6,414 bases of DNA from an uncultured Erysipelotrichaceae bacterium (GTDB lineage Bacteria > Bacillota_I > Bacilli_A > Erysipelotrichales > Erysipelotrichaceae). Both the position numbers and the translations under genes were made by a program. The number at the start of each line of letters is the position of its first letter. Positions within the stretch are counted from its first letter, which is position 1. The stretch is taken from the NCBI GenBank assembly GCA_902782505.1, contig CACZNO010000152.1, positions 1 through 6,414 of the forward strand, in the 5' to 3' direction. The notes beneath the pieces are model-generated. The model saw only the letters and a list, made by a program, of their open reading frames with translations, ran no database searches and was not told where the DNA came from. Positions 1-6,242 of this stretch are shown piece by piece.

Positions 1-134
1 AGATGCCAGTATAAACGCACCGCCGCATCCGACAGCAAAGCCGTATAAAAGATGCCGAAGGACCGTAACGTCTCTTCGTTTTGGGACAGCGGACGGCGTA
101 ATACCAGTATGTCGCGTTCTTCGAGTTTTTTCAT
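1..134 (-). CDS. dnaB: Replication initiation / membrane attachment protein DnaB, N-terminal fragment (3' end beyond window)
   Basis: This is the first 44 complete codons of a minus-strand gene that runs off the left edge. The visible peptide begins MKKLEERDILVLRRPLS and ends in an amphipathic stretch (residues 23-45) with the pattern LxxFxxxYxxLLSDAAxxLYxxL. That resembles the N-terminal winged-helix start of the Bacillota DnaB/DnaD primosome family, where a typical block is LxxLYxPLIGxxAxxLYxxL. In that family DnaB works with DnaD and the DnaI loader to place the replicative helicase at oriC and at restarted forks. The ATG at 134 lies 5 nt after the coaE stop. The same frame is closed upstream by a TGA at 155-153, with no better start between them. 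No clear Shine-Dalgarno sequence precedes it, so translation probably depends on ribosomes finishing coaE. Position after polA-mutM-coaE supports the call, as this order is common in Bacilli and Erysipelotrichia-like genomes. Only the N-terminus is visible, so a DnaD-like relative remains possible. Confidence 0.65.
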   Translation of the reverse strand, partial: MKKLEERDILVLRRPLSQNEETLRSFGIFYTALLSDAAVRLYWH

Positions 135-139
135 ATTAC

Positions 140-721
140 TTATATTGTATACTCATTTTCCCGTTCGGAAAGTAAATTTATCAACACTTCGATTTGATTG
201 ACCAAATGGGAAATATCTCCGTTGTTGAGGATCTGGTAATCGCTGCGCCGCGCCTTTTCCTCCTGTGCCAGCTGTTTGAGCCGGCGTTTTCTGGATTCGG
301 CGACGGAAATATGCCTTTCCTTCAGCAATCTCTCTTCCGCGATTTTCGGATCGGTGATCACGGCTACCGACGCGTCGAAATACTTGTCCCATCCCGCTTC
401 ATACAATAACGGGATCTCCGCAAACACCAATCCGCCCTTGTTCTGTTCAAGAAAGGCCAGAACCTTTTCCAGTATTTTCGGATGCAGGTAATCATTCAGT
501 TTTTTACGCTTGGAATTATCTTCAAAAATGGCGCAGGATATCGCTTCACGGGAAAATTTTTCAAGTTCCAGAAGACTCACAATATCCTTTTTGACATCTT
601 CGTTATGTAATAATTCTCCGTTGACTTCATCCGCAGAAATCACCGGATACCCGGCCCGTTTTAAAAAGCCGCATACGGTCGATTTTCCGCTTCCGATACT
701 TCCTGTTACCGCTACCTTCAT
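140..721 (-). CDS. coaE: Dephospho-CoA kinase
   Basis: This encodes a 193-residue cytosolic P-loop kinase that phosphorylates the 3'-hydroxyl of dephospho-CoA with ATP, the last step of coenzyme A synthesis. Visible motifs are the Walker A loop GSIGSGKS (residues 7-14), the substrate-site aspartate D31 in ISADEV, the conserved HP at 80-81 after an IFED segment, the family block EIPLLYE (102-108) with FD at 116-117, a lid-like Arg-rich segment with RxxQ (147-150), and the SDYxIxNNGD block (160-169). The start was placed at the ATG at 721, not at an in-frame ATG 18 bases upstream (739). The protein then begins MKVAVTGSIGSGKS like its family, a GAGGTG ribosome binding site sits 6 nt upstream, and the start overlaps the mutM stop as ATGA. 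The middle region (35-65) is somewhat compact compared with the usual family length of about 200, but no catalytic element seems missing. It is co-transcribed with mutM and dnaB. Confidence 0.95.
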   Translation of the reverse strand: MKVAVTGSIGSGKSTVCGFLKRAGYPVISADEVNGELLHNEDVKKDIVSLLELEKFSREAISCAIFEDNSKRKKLNDYLHPKILEKVLAFLEQNKGGLVFAEIPLLYEAGWDKYFDASVAVITDPKIAEERLLKERHISVAESRKRRLKQLAQEEKARRSDYQILNNGDISHLVNQIEVLINLLSERENEYTI

Positions 722-1527
722 TTCTGACACCTCACACAATAATACGTTCCGCGTCCCTTGTACTGGATCTTTTTAATCGGAGTCCCGCAGATTTTACAGG
801 GCTCGTTTTCCCGTCCGTGCACCATGACTTCCAGCTGGAATCTTCCGGTAATACCCGGTTCGCTGTTGTAACTGCGGATCGTGGTTCCGCCGGCTTCAAT
901 AGCCTGCGTCAGGATCCTTCGGGTTTCCCGGATCAAATCCGCAAGACTCTTTTTCGACATCTTCGCGATACGCGCGGACGGTCTTCTTCCGATCGCAAAC
1001 GCAATCTCATTGGCGTAGATATTTCCGATCCCGGCGATCACCGTCTGATCCAGCAGTACTTCCTTCAATACGCGGTTTCTTCCCTTTTCCTTCAGATACT
1101 CCGGTGTAAGTCTTTCATCAAAAGGTTCGAGTCCCAGGTTTTCGATCGCCCGGATCTTTTCACCGGCAGGATAGAGTTCCATGCGTCCGAATTTCCGGGT
1201 ATCCTTGTAGTAAAGATACCGTCCGTCCTCCAAAGAAATCATCATGTGCGTATGTTTATCCCGCAAAGAGGCATCGGGGTACACAAAGAACTTTCCTTCC
1301 ATGCGCATATGCGCTACCCAGGTATAATGACCGGTCTGGATCAGGATATACTTTCCGCGCCGGGAAAAACGCAGGAACGTTTCTCCGGTAAGATGTTCCT
1401 CGAATGTGCGGGGATCCGGGTCATCGACAAGTTTATCGTAAAAGACCGTGCAGGAGGCGACGCACGCTCCTTTGAGCCTTTTTTCCAGCGTCCGGACAAC
1501 GGTTTCCACTTCCGGTAATTCCGGCAT
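718..1527 (-). CDS. mutM: Formamidopyrimidine-DNA glycosylase (Fpg/MutM)
   Basis: This is a complete 269-residue bifunctional base-excision repair enzyme that removes 8-oxoguanine and formamidopyrimidines and nicks the abasic site by beta/delta elimination. The N-terminus MPELPEVETVV provides the Schiff-base proline P2 and the glutamate E3. K59 in SRRGKYI matches the conserved catalytic lysine. HMRMEG (73-78), DTRKFGR (109-115) and the helix-two-turn-helix block QTVIAGIGNIYANE (161-174, with N169) follow. The C-terminal zinc finger has cysteines at 244, 247, 264 and 267, with R259 in the KGRGTYYC loop that contacts the lesion strand. All diagnostic residues separate it from Nei/endonuclease VIII. 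The start overlaps the polA stop by one base (TAATG), with GAGG about 7 nt upstream inside polA, and the end overlaps coaE by four bases. Its product creates single-nucleotide gaps that PolA fills, which makes the pairing functionally sensible. Confidence 0.97.
   Translation of the reverse strand: MPELPEVETVVRTLEKRLKGACVASCTVFYDKLVDDPDPRTFEEHLTGETFLRFSRRGKYILIQTGHYTWVAHMRMEGKFFVYPDASLRDKHTHMMISLEDGRYLYYKDTRKFGRMELYPAGEKIRAIENLGLEPFDERLTPEYLKEKGRNRVLKEVLLDQTVIAGIGNIYANEIAFAIGRRPSARIAKMSKKSLADLIRETRRILTQAIEAGGTTIRSYNSEPGITGRFQLEVMVHGRENEPCKICGTPIKKIQYKGRGTYYCVRCQK
728..733 (-). promoter_or_regulatory. Ribosome binding site that fixes the coaE start
   Basis: GAGGTG on the minus strand lies 6 nt before the ATG at 721, inside the last codons of mutM. 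It favours this start over the in-frame ATG at 739, which would add six residues unlike the family N-terminus. Confidence 0.7.
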
Positions 1528-4145
1528 TATTTTGCCTCGTACCAGGTCTCTCCGTATACGGCGACTGCTTCTAACGGAACTTTGAGTTCCATGGCGTGTT
1601 CCATTTCTTCCCGGATCAGATGACGCATGATTTCAATCTCTTCATCCGGTACGTTGAAAATCAGTTCATCGTGCACCTGCATGATCATACGGCTCCGAAG
1701 GTTTTCCTTCCGCACTCTTTCGTCGACGCGGATCATCGCGAGTTTGATTAAATCCGCCGCTGTCCCCTGGATCGGTGCGTTCATCGCGGCGCGTTTTCCG
1801 AATTCCCTGCGCATGTATTCCTTGGCCTTGATTTCCGGAATCTCTCTGCGCCGGTTCAATAATGTTTTCACATACCCGTGTTCCTCGCAGTATTTTACGG
1901 TATCGTCCAGGAATTTCTTGACGTTGGGGTAGCTTCGGAAATATCCGTCGATATAGCTTTGCGCTTCGTAACGGTCAATCCCCAAACGGTCCGCCAGACC
2001 GAAATCCGAAATGCCGTAAACGATACCGAAATTGACGGTCTTTCCCTTGCGGCGAAGATCCGGTGTTACCGCGTCTTCGGGAATGCCGAAAATATCCATG
2101 GCCGTACGGGTATGGACGTCGATATTTTTACGGAATGTGTCGATCAATACCGGCTCGTTTGCCATATGCGCCAAAATCCGGAGTTCCACCTGCGAATAGT
2201 CCGCCGACATCAGCACGCATCCTTTTTCCGGGATGAACGCCTTGCGGATGACGCGGGATTCTTCGTCCCGGATCGTGATGTTCTGTAAGTTCGGATCGGA
2301 ACTCGAAAGCCGTCCCGTCGAGACGAGACACTGGTTGTATTGGGTATGGATCTTTCCGTCTTCACGGATATATTTCTTCAAGCCTTCGGCGTAGGTGCTG
2401 TAGAATTTCTGGTACTTGCGGTATTCCAGGATCTTTTCGATGACCGGGTGTTTACGACGCAGTTTTTCCAGGACGTCCGCCGCCGTGGATCTCTTCTTTC
2501 CTCCGTATAATCCCAGCTTGTCAAACAGAATCTCCGCGAGCTGTTTGGGAGAATTCAGATTGAATTCCTCTCCGGCGATTTCATAGATCGCCTTGGAAAG
2601 AGACTCGGTTTTTTCGTATGTTTCCTCCGCAATCTTATCCAGCATGGCGGTATCGATGCGGATTCCTTCATCTTCCATGGAGAATAAGATTTTCGCCAGC
2701 GGTAGTTCCACGTCTTTGTACAGGGATTCGATTTCAAGATCCTTCAGGGATTGGAATACGGTATTTCGGATCCCGTAAAGGAATTCCGCGTTTTCGCACG
2801 CGTAACGCAATTCCTCGTCCGGATCCACCATTTTGGGCTTGTTGGGTTTTCCGTAAACATCTTCCGCGTTAAGGGTGATCTTGCCGTCATACTGAAGCAG
2901 CCTGTCTTCGTATGTCGTCATCGTATCCTTCACCAAAAAGCTCGCGATCATCAGATCATCGGCTTTCACATCCGGGTTCTTTCCGGCGTTTTTGAAAAGA
3001 TGACAGAATTCCTTGAGATCATAAACGAATTTGGGTGTTTCGCCGTTCATCCAGCTATAGAATTCCCCGTTTACGGATTCCGCAGGGAGAAAATACGAGT
3101 TTTCTTCGTTCGCAATCGCGTATCCGCGCAATTCCCCTTTCGCATGATCCGCCGCGCTGAAAACCTGGAAGATGACCGAAGGACCCTGGAAATACGCCGG
3201 GGAGAACTCTTCCAAAAGTTTTCTTTGCCGGGTAATTTCCTTCTTTGCGTCCTCCTTGGGGGCGTCATTATTCAGATACGACGAAATATCTCCCATCTCC
3301 CGCATCAGGGAACGTAATTCATATTTCTGATAGAACCGGTATTCCGCGATCGGGTCTTTTTTGAATGTCAGATCGTACCCGTGCACATCCACCGGCACGT
3401 CGGTATAAATCGTCGCGAGTTTTTTCGATAAGAGCGCAATATCGTGGTCCAGAATCAGGTTTTCTTTCATCTTTCCCTTGAAATCCTCGGTATGCGCCAG
3501 AACGTTTTCCACGGTTCCGTAGTTTTCAATCATGGCAAGCGCGGTCTTTTCCCCGACTTTCCGTACTCCCGGAATATTATCGGAGGGATCTCCCATTAAA
3601 CCTTTCAGTTCGATGATCTCGCTTGGATCGTTCAATCCGTAGGTATTCTTCAGTTCTTCCTTATCGACCCGAAGAAGATCGGAAATCCCCTTTTTCATCA
3701 TATAGACCGTCGCATAAGGACGGATCAGCTGCAGGATATCCTTGTCTCCCGTCAATACCGCGATGTCATCTTCCTTACGGTGTTCAACGAAAGTACCGAT
3801 GATATCGTCGGCTTCGTATCCCTCAATTTCAAACCGTGTGATATTAACGGCATCCAGGTATTCTCTGACGATCGGGAACTGGACTACGAGATCTTCATCC
3901 GCCTTTTTGCGCGTGCCCTTGTAGGCGTCGAACATGTTGTGGCGGAAGGTCGGCTTGGAGGTATCAAAAGCCACCAGGATCTCCTCCGGATCAAATTGCG
4001 ATACTGCCTTCTTGATCATATGAATAAAACCGTAAAGCGCTCCGGTGGGGATCCCCGTCGAAGTCGTCATACGGTTTCCGTGTAGGGTTGCGTAATAAGC
4101 GCGGAAAACCAAGGAGTTTCCGTCAATGAGTAAAAGGCGTGCCAT
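1527..4145 (-). CDS. polA: DNA polymerase I (5' nuclease active, proofreading domain degenerate)
   Basis: This is a complete 872-residue family A polymerase for Okazaki primer removal and repair synthesis. The N-terminal 5' nuclease (about 1-290) keeps its metal-binding acids: D8, D61, the EGYEADD block (108-114), D134 and D136 in LTGDKD, and D186 and D189 in the GLMGDPSDNIPG helix-hairpin region. The middle domain (about 310-470) has the proofreading-exonuclease position but lacks the DxE metal motif. The segments at 374-384 and 448-455 (YACENAEF, with Asn where the exonuclease aspartate is expected) also lack the acids, so 3'-5' exonuclease activity is predicted absent, as in Bacillus-type Pol I. 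The polymerase domain is intact: GRLSSSDPNLQN (611-622), motif A DYSQVELR with D649, the O-helix with R698, K702 and F706, NAPIQGTAADLIK (789-801), and motif C QVHDEL with D826. Phenylalanine at 706 is the usual residue at the sugar-discrimination site. The start at 4145 has GAGG about 7 nt upstream, inside the end of the preceding lipoprotein gene, 2 nt from its stop. Confidence 0.98.
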   Translation of the reverse strand: MARLLLIDGNSLVFRAYYATLHGNRMTTSTGIPTGALYGFIHMIKKAVSQFDPEEILVAFDTSKPTFRHNMFDAYKGTRKKADEDLVVQFPIVREYLDAVNITRFEIEGYEADDIIGTFVEHRKEDDIAVLTGDKDILQLIRPYATVYMMKKGISDLLRVDKEELKNTYGLNDPSEIIELKGLMGDPSDNIPGVRKVGEKTALAMIENYGTVENVLAHTEDFKGKMKENLILDHDIALLSKKLATIYTDVPVDVHGYDLTFKKDPIAEYRFYQKYELRSLMREMGDISSYLNNDAPKEDAKKEITRQRKLLEEFSPAYFQGPSVIFQVFSAADHAKGELRGYAIANEENSYFLPAESVNGEFYSWMNGETPKFVYDLKEFCHLFKNAGKNPDVKADDLMIASFLVKDTMTTYEDRLLQYDGKITLNAEDVYGKPNKPKMVDPDEELRYACENAEFLYGIRNTVFQSLKDLEIESLYKDVELPLAKILFSMEDEGIRIDTAMLDKIAEETYEKTESLSKAIYEIAGEEFNLNSPKQLAEILFDKLGLYGGKKRSTAADVLEKLRRKHPVIEKILEYRKYQKFYSTYAEGLKKYIREDGKIHTQYNQCLVSTGRLSSSDPNLQNITIRDEESRVIRKAFIPEKGCVLMSADYSQVELRILAHMANEPVLIDTFRKNIDVHTRTAMDIFGIPEDAVTPDLRRKGKTVNFGIVYGISDFGLADRLGIDRYEAQSYIDGYFRSYPNVKKFLDDTVKYCEEHGYVKTLLNRRREIPEIKAKEYMRREFGKRAAMNAPIQGTAADLIKLAMIRVDERVRKENLRSRMIMQVHDELIFNVPDEEIEIMRHLIREEMEHAMELKVPLEAVAVYGETWYEAK

Positions 4146-4147
4146 AG

Positions 4148-5131
4148 TTATTCCTCTTCCGCGGCGGACGAGAGGTTTTCCAGCGTCGTCAGATTTTCGT
4201 ACATGATCGTAAGATAATCCTTGTTCTGGTTATATTCATTCTGCGTCAAAGTGGACAGATTGGATAATTCCACCTCTTCCAGACCGCAGTCTTCCTTTAC
4301 ACGTTCATACAAAGCCGTCATTTCCTCGGTCATATTGGATTCTTTGACGATGTATTTCACTTCGTCGTCGTTGATTCTGGCTTCAATGACCTGTAACTGG
4401 GATTCCGTCGGTAAAGCGCCGTAACGCGATAAAATCAGCGGATAAAGACCGATGTTGTAATCTTTCTGCCAGTTTCCGAAGCTGGGCGTGACCGTCACAA
4501 GTTTGATCCCTTCCGTGCTGAGGGCGGAGTATTCGGAATCCAGACGTACCAAATCCCCTTCCAGCGAACGGAAATTCGCACTGTATACGGCCGCGTTGGT
4601 CGGATCTTTTGCGACCAGCCATTCATAAACCGTGCGAGCCATGGAAGTAAGCGCAATCGGATCCATCCAGATCCCCATGTCTTTTCCGTAGGTGTCGGTC
4701 ATATTGAACAAACCGCCTTCGTACCAGTCCGATTCCAGCACGATCTTGTTGCCGGAGATTTCACCGATCGTATAACGTTTGAAATCGTAGATGGCCGCCA
4801 GTCCGGATAAATCGATGATTTCCGCGCGGGCATTCTTGATTTCGTCTTCGTAGATCGTCCAATACGGTTCCAGATCTCCGATTTTCAGGATCAGCGTTGT
4901 CTTATCCAGGGAATCTTTGTAATCCGACGCGATCGAAGAGACCTGGATCGGATTCACGCCGTCGGAAAAATCGACAATATCGATATAATTGCCGGCAATC
5001 CGTTCCAGAACGTATTGCATCGGATAGATCGTATAACCGACGCAGATCTTCTCTACGGCACAACCGCTGTTCATCATCAGAACAGCGCACATCATCATTA
5101 CCGCGAGCAGTTTTTTCCAAGTTTTTCTCAT
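4148..5131 (-). CDS. ZnuA/TroA-like solute-binding lipoprotein without metal-ligand histidines
   Basis: This is a 327-residue secreted lipoprotein. It has a charged N-terminus (MRKTWKK), a hydrophobic core (8-20) and a lipobox-like NSGC with C24 as the predicted lipidated cysteine; Asn at -3 is atypical. The mature part has landmarks of cluster-9 (Zn/Mn) ABC transporter binding proteins: VGYTIYPMQYVLERIAG (31-47), an AD-like LILKIGDLEPYW (80-91), GIWMDPIAL (153-161), YSANFRSLEGDL (183-194) and a C-terminal YLTIMYENLTTL (306-317). In that family a zinc or manganese ion is held by three histidines and an acidic residue. Here the protein has no histidine anywhere: NPH is NPI (60-62), DPHxW is DMGIW (151-155), HDAF is TPSF (215-218), and LDPL is LSNL (289-292). 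No His-rich loop is present. It heads the polA operon, with no permease or ATPase beside it. The family call is by motif memory; the function is unknown. A Zn-independent ligand, a chaperone-like role or a scaffold are all open. The AAGGGTG ribosome binding site is 5 nt upstream. Confidence 0.8.
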   Translation of the reverse strand: MRKTWKKLLAVMMMCAVLMMNSGCAVEKICVGYTIYPMQYVLERIAGNYIDIVDFSDGVNPIQVSSIASDYKDSLDKTTLILKIGDLEPYWTIYEDEIKNARAEIIDLSGLAAIYDFKRYTIGEISGNKIVLESDWYEGGLFNMTDTYGKDMGIWMDPIALTSMARTVYEWLVAKDPTNAAVYSANFRSLEGDLVRLDSEYSALSTEGIKLVTVTPSFGNWQKDYNIGLYPLILSRYGALPTESQLQVIEARINDDEVKYIVKESNMTEEMTALYERVKEDCGLEEVELSNLSTLTQNEYNQNKDYLTIMYENLTTLENLSSAAEEE

Positions 5132-5136
5132 AAATA

Positions 5137-5143
5137 CACCCTT
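5137..5143 (-). promoter_or_regulatory. Ribosome binding site of the lipoprotein gene
   Basis: AAGGGTG on the minus strand, 5 nt before the ATG at 5131, supports that start for the signal-peptide-bearing protein. Confidence 0.6.
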
Positions 5144-5146
5144 ATG

Positions 5147-5170
5147 CCGAATATTATACCATACATTCGG
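5147..5170 (-). promoter_or_regulatory. Extended -10 promoter of the lipoprotein-polA-mutM-coaE-dnaB operon, framed by an inverted repeat
   Basis: On the minus strand a perfect TATAAT (5158-5153) is preceded by TGG, which makes a TGn extended -10. The hexamer 17 nt upstream (TTTTAT) is a poor -35, so recognition would rest on the extended -10. The predicted start is near 5146, giving a leader of about 15 nt that begins just before the ribosome binding site. A perfect 6-bp inverted repeat CCGAAT-N12-ATTCGG (5147-5152 and 5165-5170) frames the -10, one arm touching it. This could be an operator, but with short arms it could also be chance. Confidence 0.6.
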
Positions 5171-5177
5171 AAAACAT

Positions 5178-5204
5178 AAAAAAGAACCGAATCATCTTCG
5201 GTTC
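5178..5204 (-). terminator. Rho-independent terminator after ldh
   Basis: On the minus strand an 8-bp perfect stem (GAACCGAA / TTCGGTTC, 5204-5197 and 5191-5184) with a 5-nt loop is followed directly by six T (5183-5178). It begins 8 nt after the ldh stop codon and separates ldh from the operon that follows. The plus strand has no T-run after the stem, so it is expected to work in one direction only. Confidence 0.9.
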
Positions 5205-5212
5205 GATCGCTG

Positions 5213-6163
5213 CTACAGAATACCTTCCATGGTCTTTTTGAGGATCCGGGAAGACTCTTCCAGTTTGTCGCGTTCTTCTTCGTTCATGGAAATCGGCACG
5301 CGGGAAACGATTCCGTTCTGTCCGACAATCGCCGGAATCGATAACGCCACGCCGTCGATCCCATAGTCTCCTTCCAGAAGCGTCGATACCGGAAGAACGC
5401 AGTTTTCGTCGCGGACGATCGCCTGCGCGATCCGTGCGACCGACATGGCGATCCCGTAATACGTCGCTTTCTTGCGCGCAATGATTTCGTACGCGCTGTT
5501 ACGGACATCCGCGGAGATTTCCTCCTTGATTTCTTCCATGTTGTCAATGCCGCGCAAAGCCGCAAAATCATCCAGCGGTACTCCCGAGACATTCGCACTG
5601 GACCACACGACAATTTCCGAATCGCCGTGTTCGCCGACAATGTACGCATGTACGCTTCGCGAGTCTACATCCAATCTGGTTCCGATCATGGATTTTAACC
5701 GTGCGGTATCCAGAACCGTTCCCGATCCGAAGACTTTGTTTCTCGGCATTCCGGACATTCTGGATGCTGCCAACGTAAGAATATCCACCGGATTAGCGAC
5801 GATCACCATGACGCCGTTCGGCTTCGCTTCCTTGATTTGCGGCATGATGGATCCGAAAATCGCAATATTCTTTTTGATCAGATCCAACCGGGTTTCACCG
5901 GGTTTCTGCGCGGCCCCGGCGGTTACGACGATCAATGCCGCGTCCGTTATATCCTTATAATCTCCGGCATAGATATTCATTGGGTGCACAAACGGAACAC
6001 CGTGACTGATGTCCATCGCTTCCCCTTCCGCCCGTTTCTGATCCACGTCGATCAAGACGATCTCCGAGAAAAGGCCGCTCTGCATCAGCGCAAACGCGCT
6101 GGAAGAACCGACAAATCCGCATCCGATAATGACTGCTTTTCTTTGATTCACGCAATTATTCAT
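5213..6163 (-). CDS. ldh: L-lactate dehydrogenase (NAD-dependent)
   Basis: This complete 316-residue cytosolic enzyme reduces pyruvate to L-lactate and regenerates NAD+ in fermentation. The Rossmann loop GCGFVG (14-19) and D39 at the end of the second strand fit NAD rather than NADP. Q86 in AAQKPGETR is the specificity residue for pyruvate; malate dehydrogenases have arginine there. R92 is the loop arginine, N124 lies in VANPVD, and D152, R155 and H179 (LDTAR and GEHGDSE) form the substrate site and proton relay. At the fructose-1,6-bisphosphate site of bacterial LDHs, the histidine is kept (H172, equal to Bacillus H188), while the arginine of LDTARxR is lysine here (K157), so activation by FBP may be altered. 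The start at 6163 has a strong GGAGGG 7 nt upstream. The gene has its own promoter and terminator and is monocistronic, back to back with a plus-strand membrane protein gene. Confidence 0.97.
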   Translation of the reverse strand: MNNCVNQRKAVIIGCGFVGSSSAFALMQSGLFSEIVLIDVDQKRAEGEAMDISHGVPFVHPMNIYAGDYKDITDAALIVVTAGAAQKPGETRLDLIKKNIAIFGSIMPQIKEAKPNGVMVIVANPVDILTLAASRMSGMPRNKVFGSGTVLDTARLKSMIGTRLDVDSRSVHAYIVGEHGDSEIVVWSSANVSGVPLDDFAALRGIDNMEEIKEEISADVRNSAYEIIARKKATYYGIAMSVARIAQAIVRDENCVLPVSTLLEGDYGIDGVALSIPAIVGQNGIVSRVPISMNEEERDKLEESSRILKKTMEGIL

Positions 6164-6170
6164 AAATACG

Positions 6171-6191
6171 CCCTCCGAAAGAATTATAACA
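6171..6191 (-). promoter_or_regulatory. ldh promoter (extended -10) and ribosome binding site
   Basis: On the minus strand TATAAT (6188-6183) is preceded by TGT, an extended -10. No good -35 lies 16-18 nt upstream, where the sequence is A-rich. The predicted start near 6176 coincides with the beginning of the ribosome binding site GGAGGG (6176-6171), so the leader would be only about 13 nt. I see no convincing Rex or CcpA operator here. Confidence 0.55.
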
Positions 6192-6217
6192 TATTACTAC
6201 CTGAGTTTTTAAAACCG

Positions 6218-6237
6218 TGATATTCTATATATCGGTG
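6218..6237 (+). promoter_or_regulatory. Possible promoter and ribosome binding site of the divergent membrane protein gene
   Basis: TGA precedes TATTCT (6221-6226), an extended -10 with one or two mismatches to consensus and no clear -35. GGTG (6234-6237) is a modest ribosome binding site 5 nt before the ATG at 6243. An imperfectly supported inverted repeat GATAT-N5-ATATC (6219-6233) covers the -10. AT-richness makes both weak evidence. Confidence 0.3.
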
Positions 6238-6242
6238 AAAGC

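Noticed and set aside
722..739. Upstream ATG giving a six-residue longer CoaE
   Set aside because: The ATG at 721 has a GAGGTG ribosome binding site at proper spacing, overlaps the mutM stop as ATGA, and yields the family-typical N-terminus.
817..1518. Open frame of 233 codons on the plus strand opposite mutM
   Set aside because: It lies antisense to a gene with every Fpg catalytic motif, has no recognisable domain or ribosome binding site, and its composition is that of a reverse-frame shadow.
2751..3317. Open frame of 188 codons on the plus strand opposite polA
   Set aside because: It falls within the polA proofreading-like domain on the other strand; no family resemblance or start signals are seen.
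5472..5960. Open frame of 162 codons on the plus strand opposite ldh
   Set aside because: It is a shadow of a fully conserved LDH; no independent evidence supports it.
5213..6163. Malate dehydrogenase as an alternative for the LDH gene
   Set aside because: Residue Q86 in the specificity loop is the lactate dehydrogenase residue; malate dehydrogenases carry arginine at that position.
6205..6215. GTTTT-T-AAAAC palindrome between ldh and the membrane gene, considered as a Rex-like operator
   Set aside because: It lacks the TTGT/ACAA ends and spacing of Rex sites and is low-complexity AT sequence, so chance is the simpler explanation.
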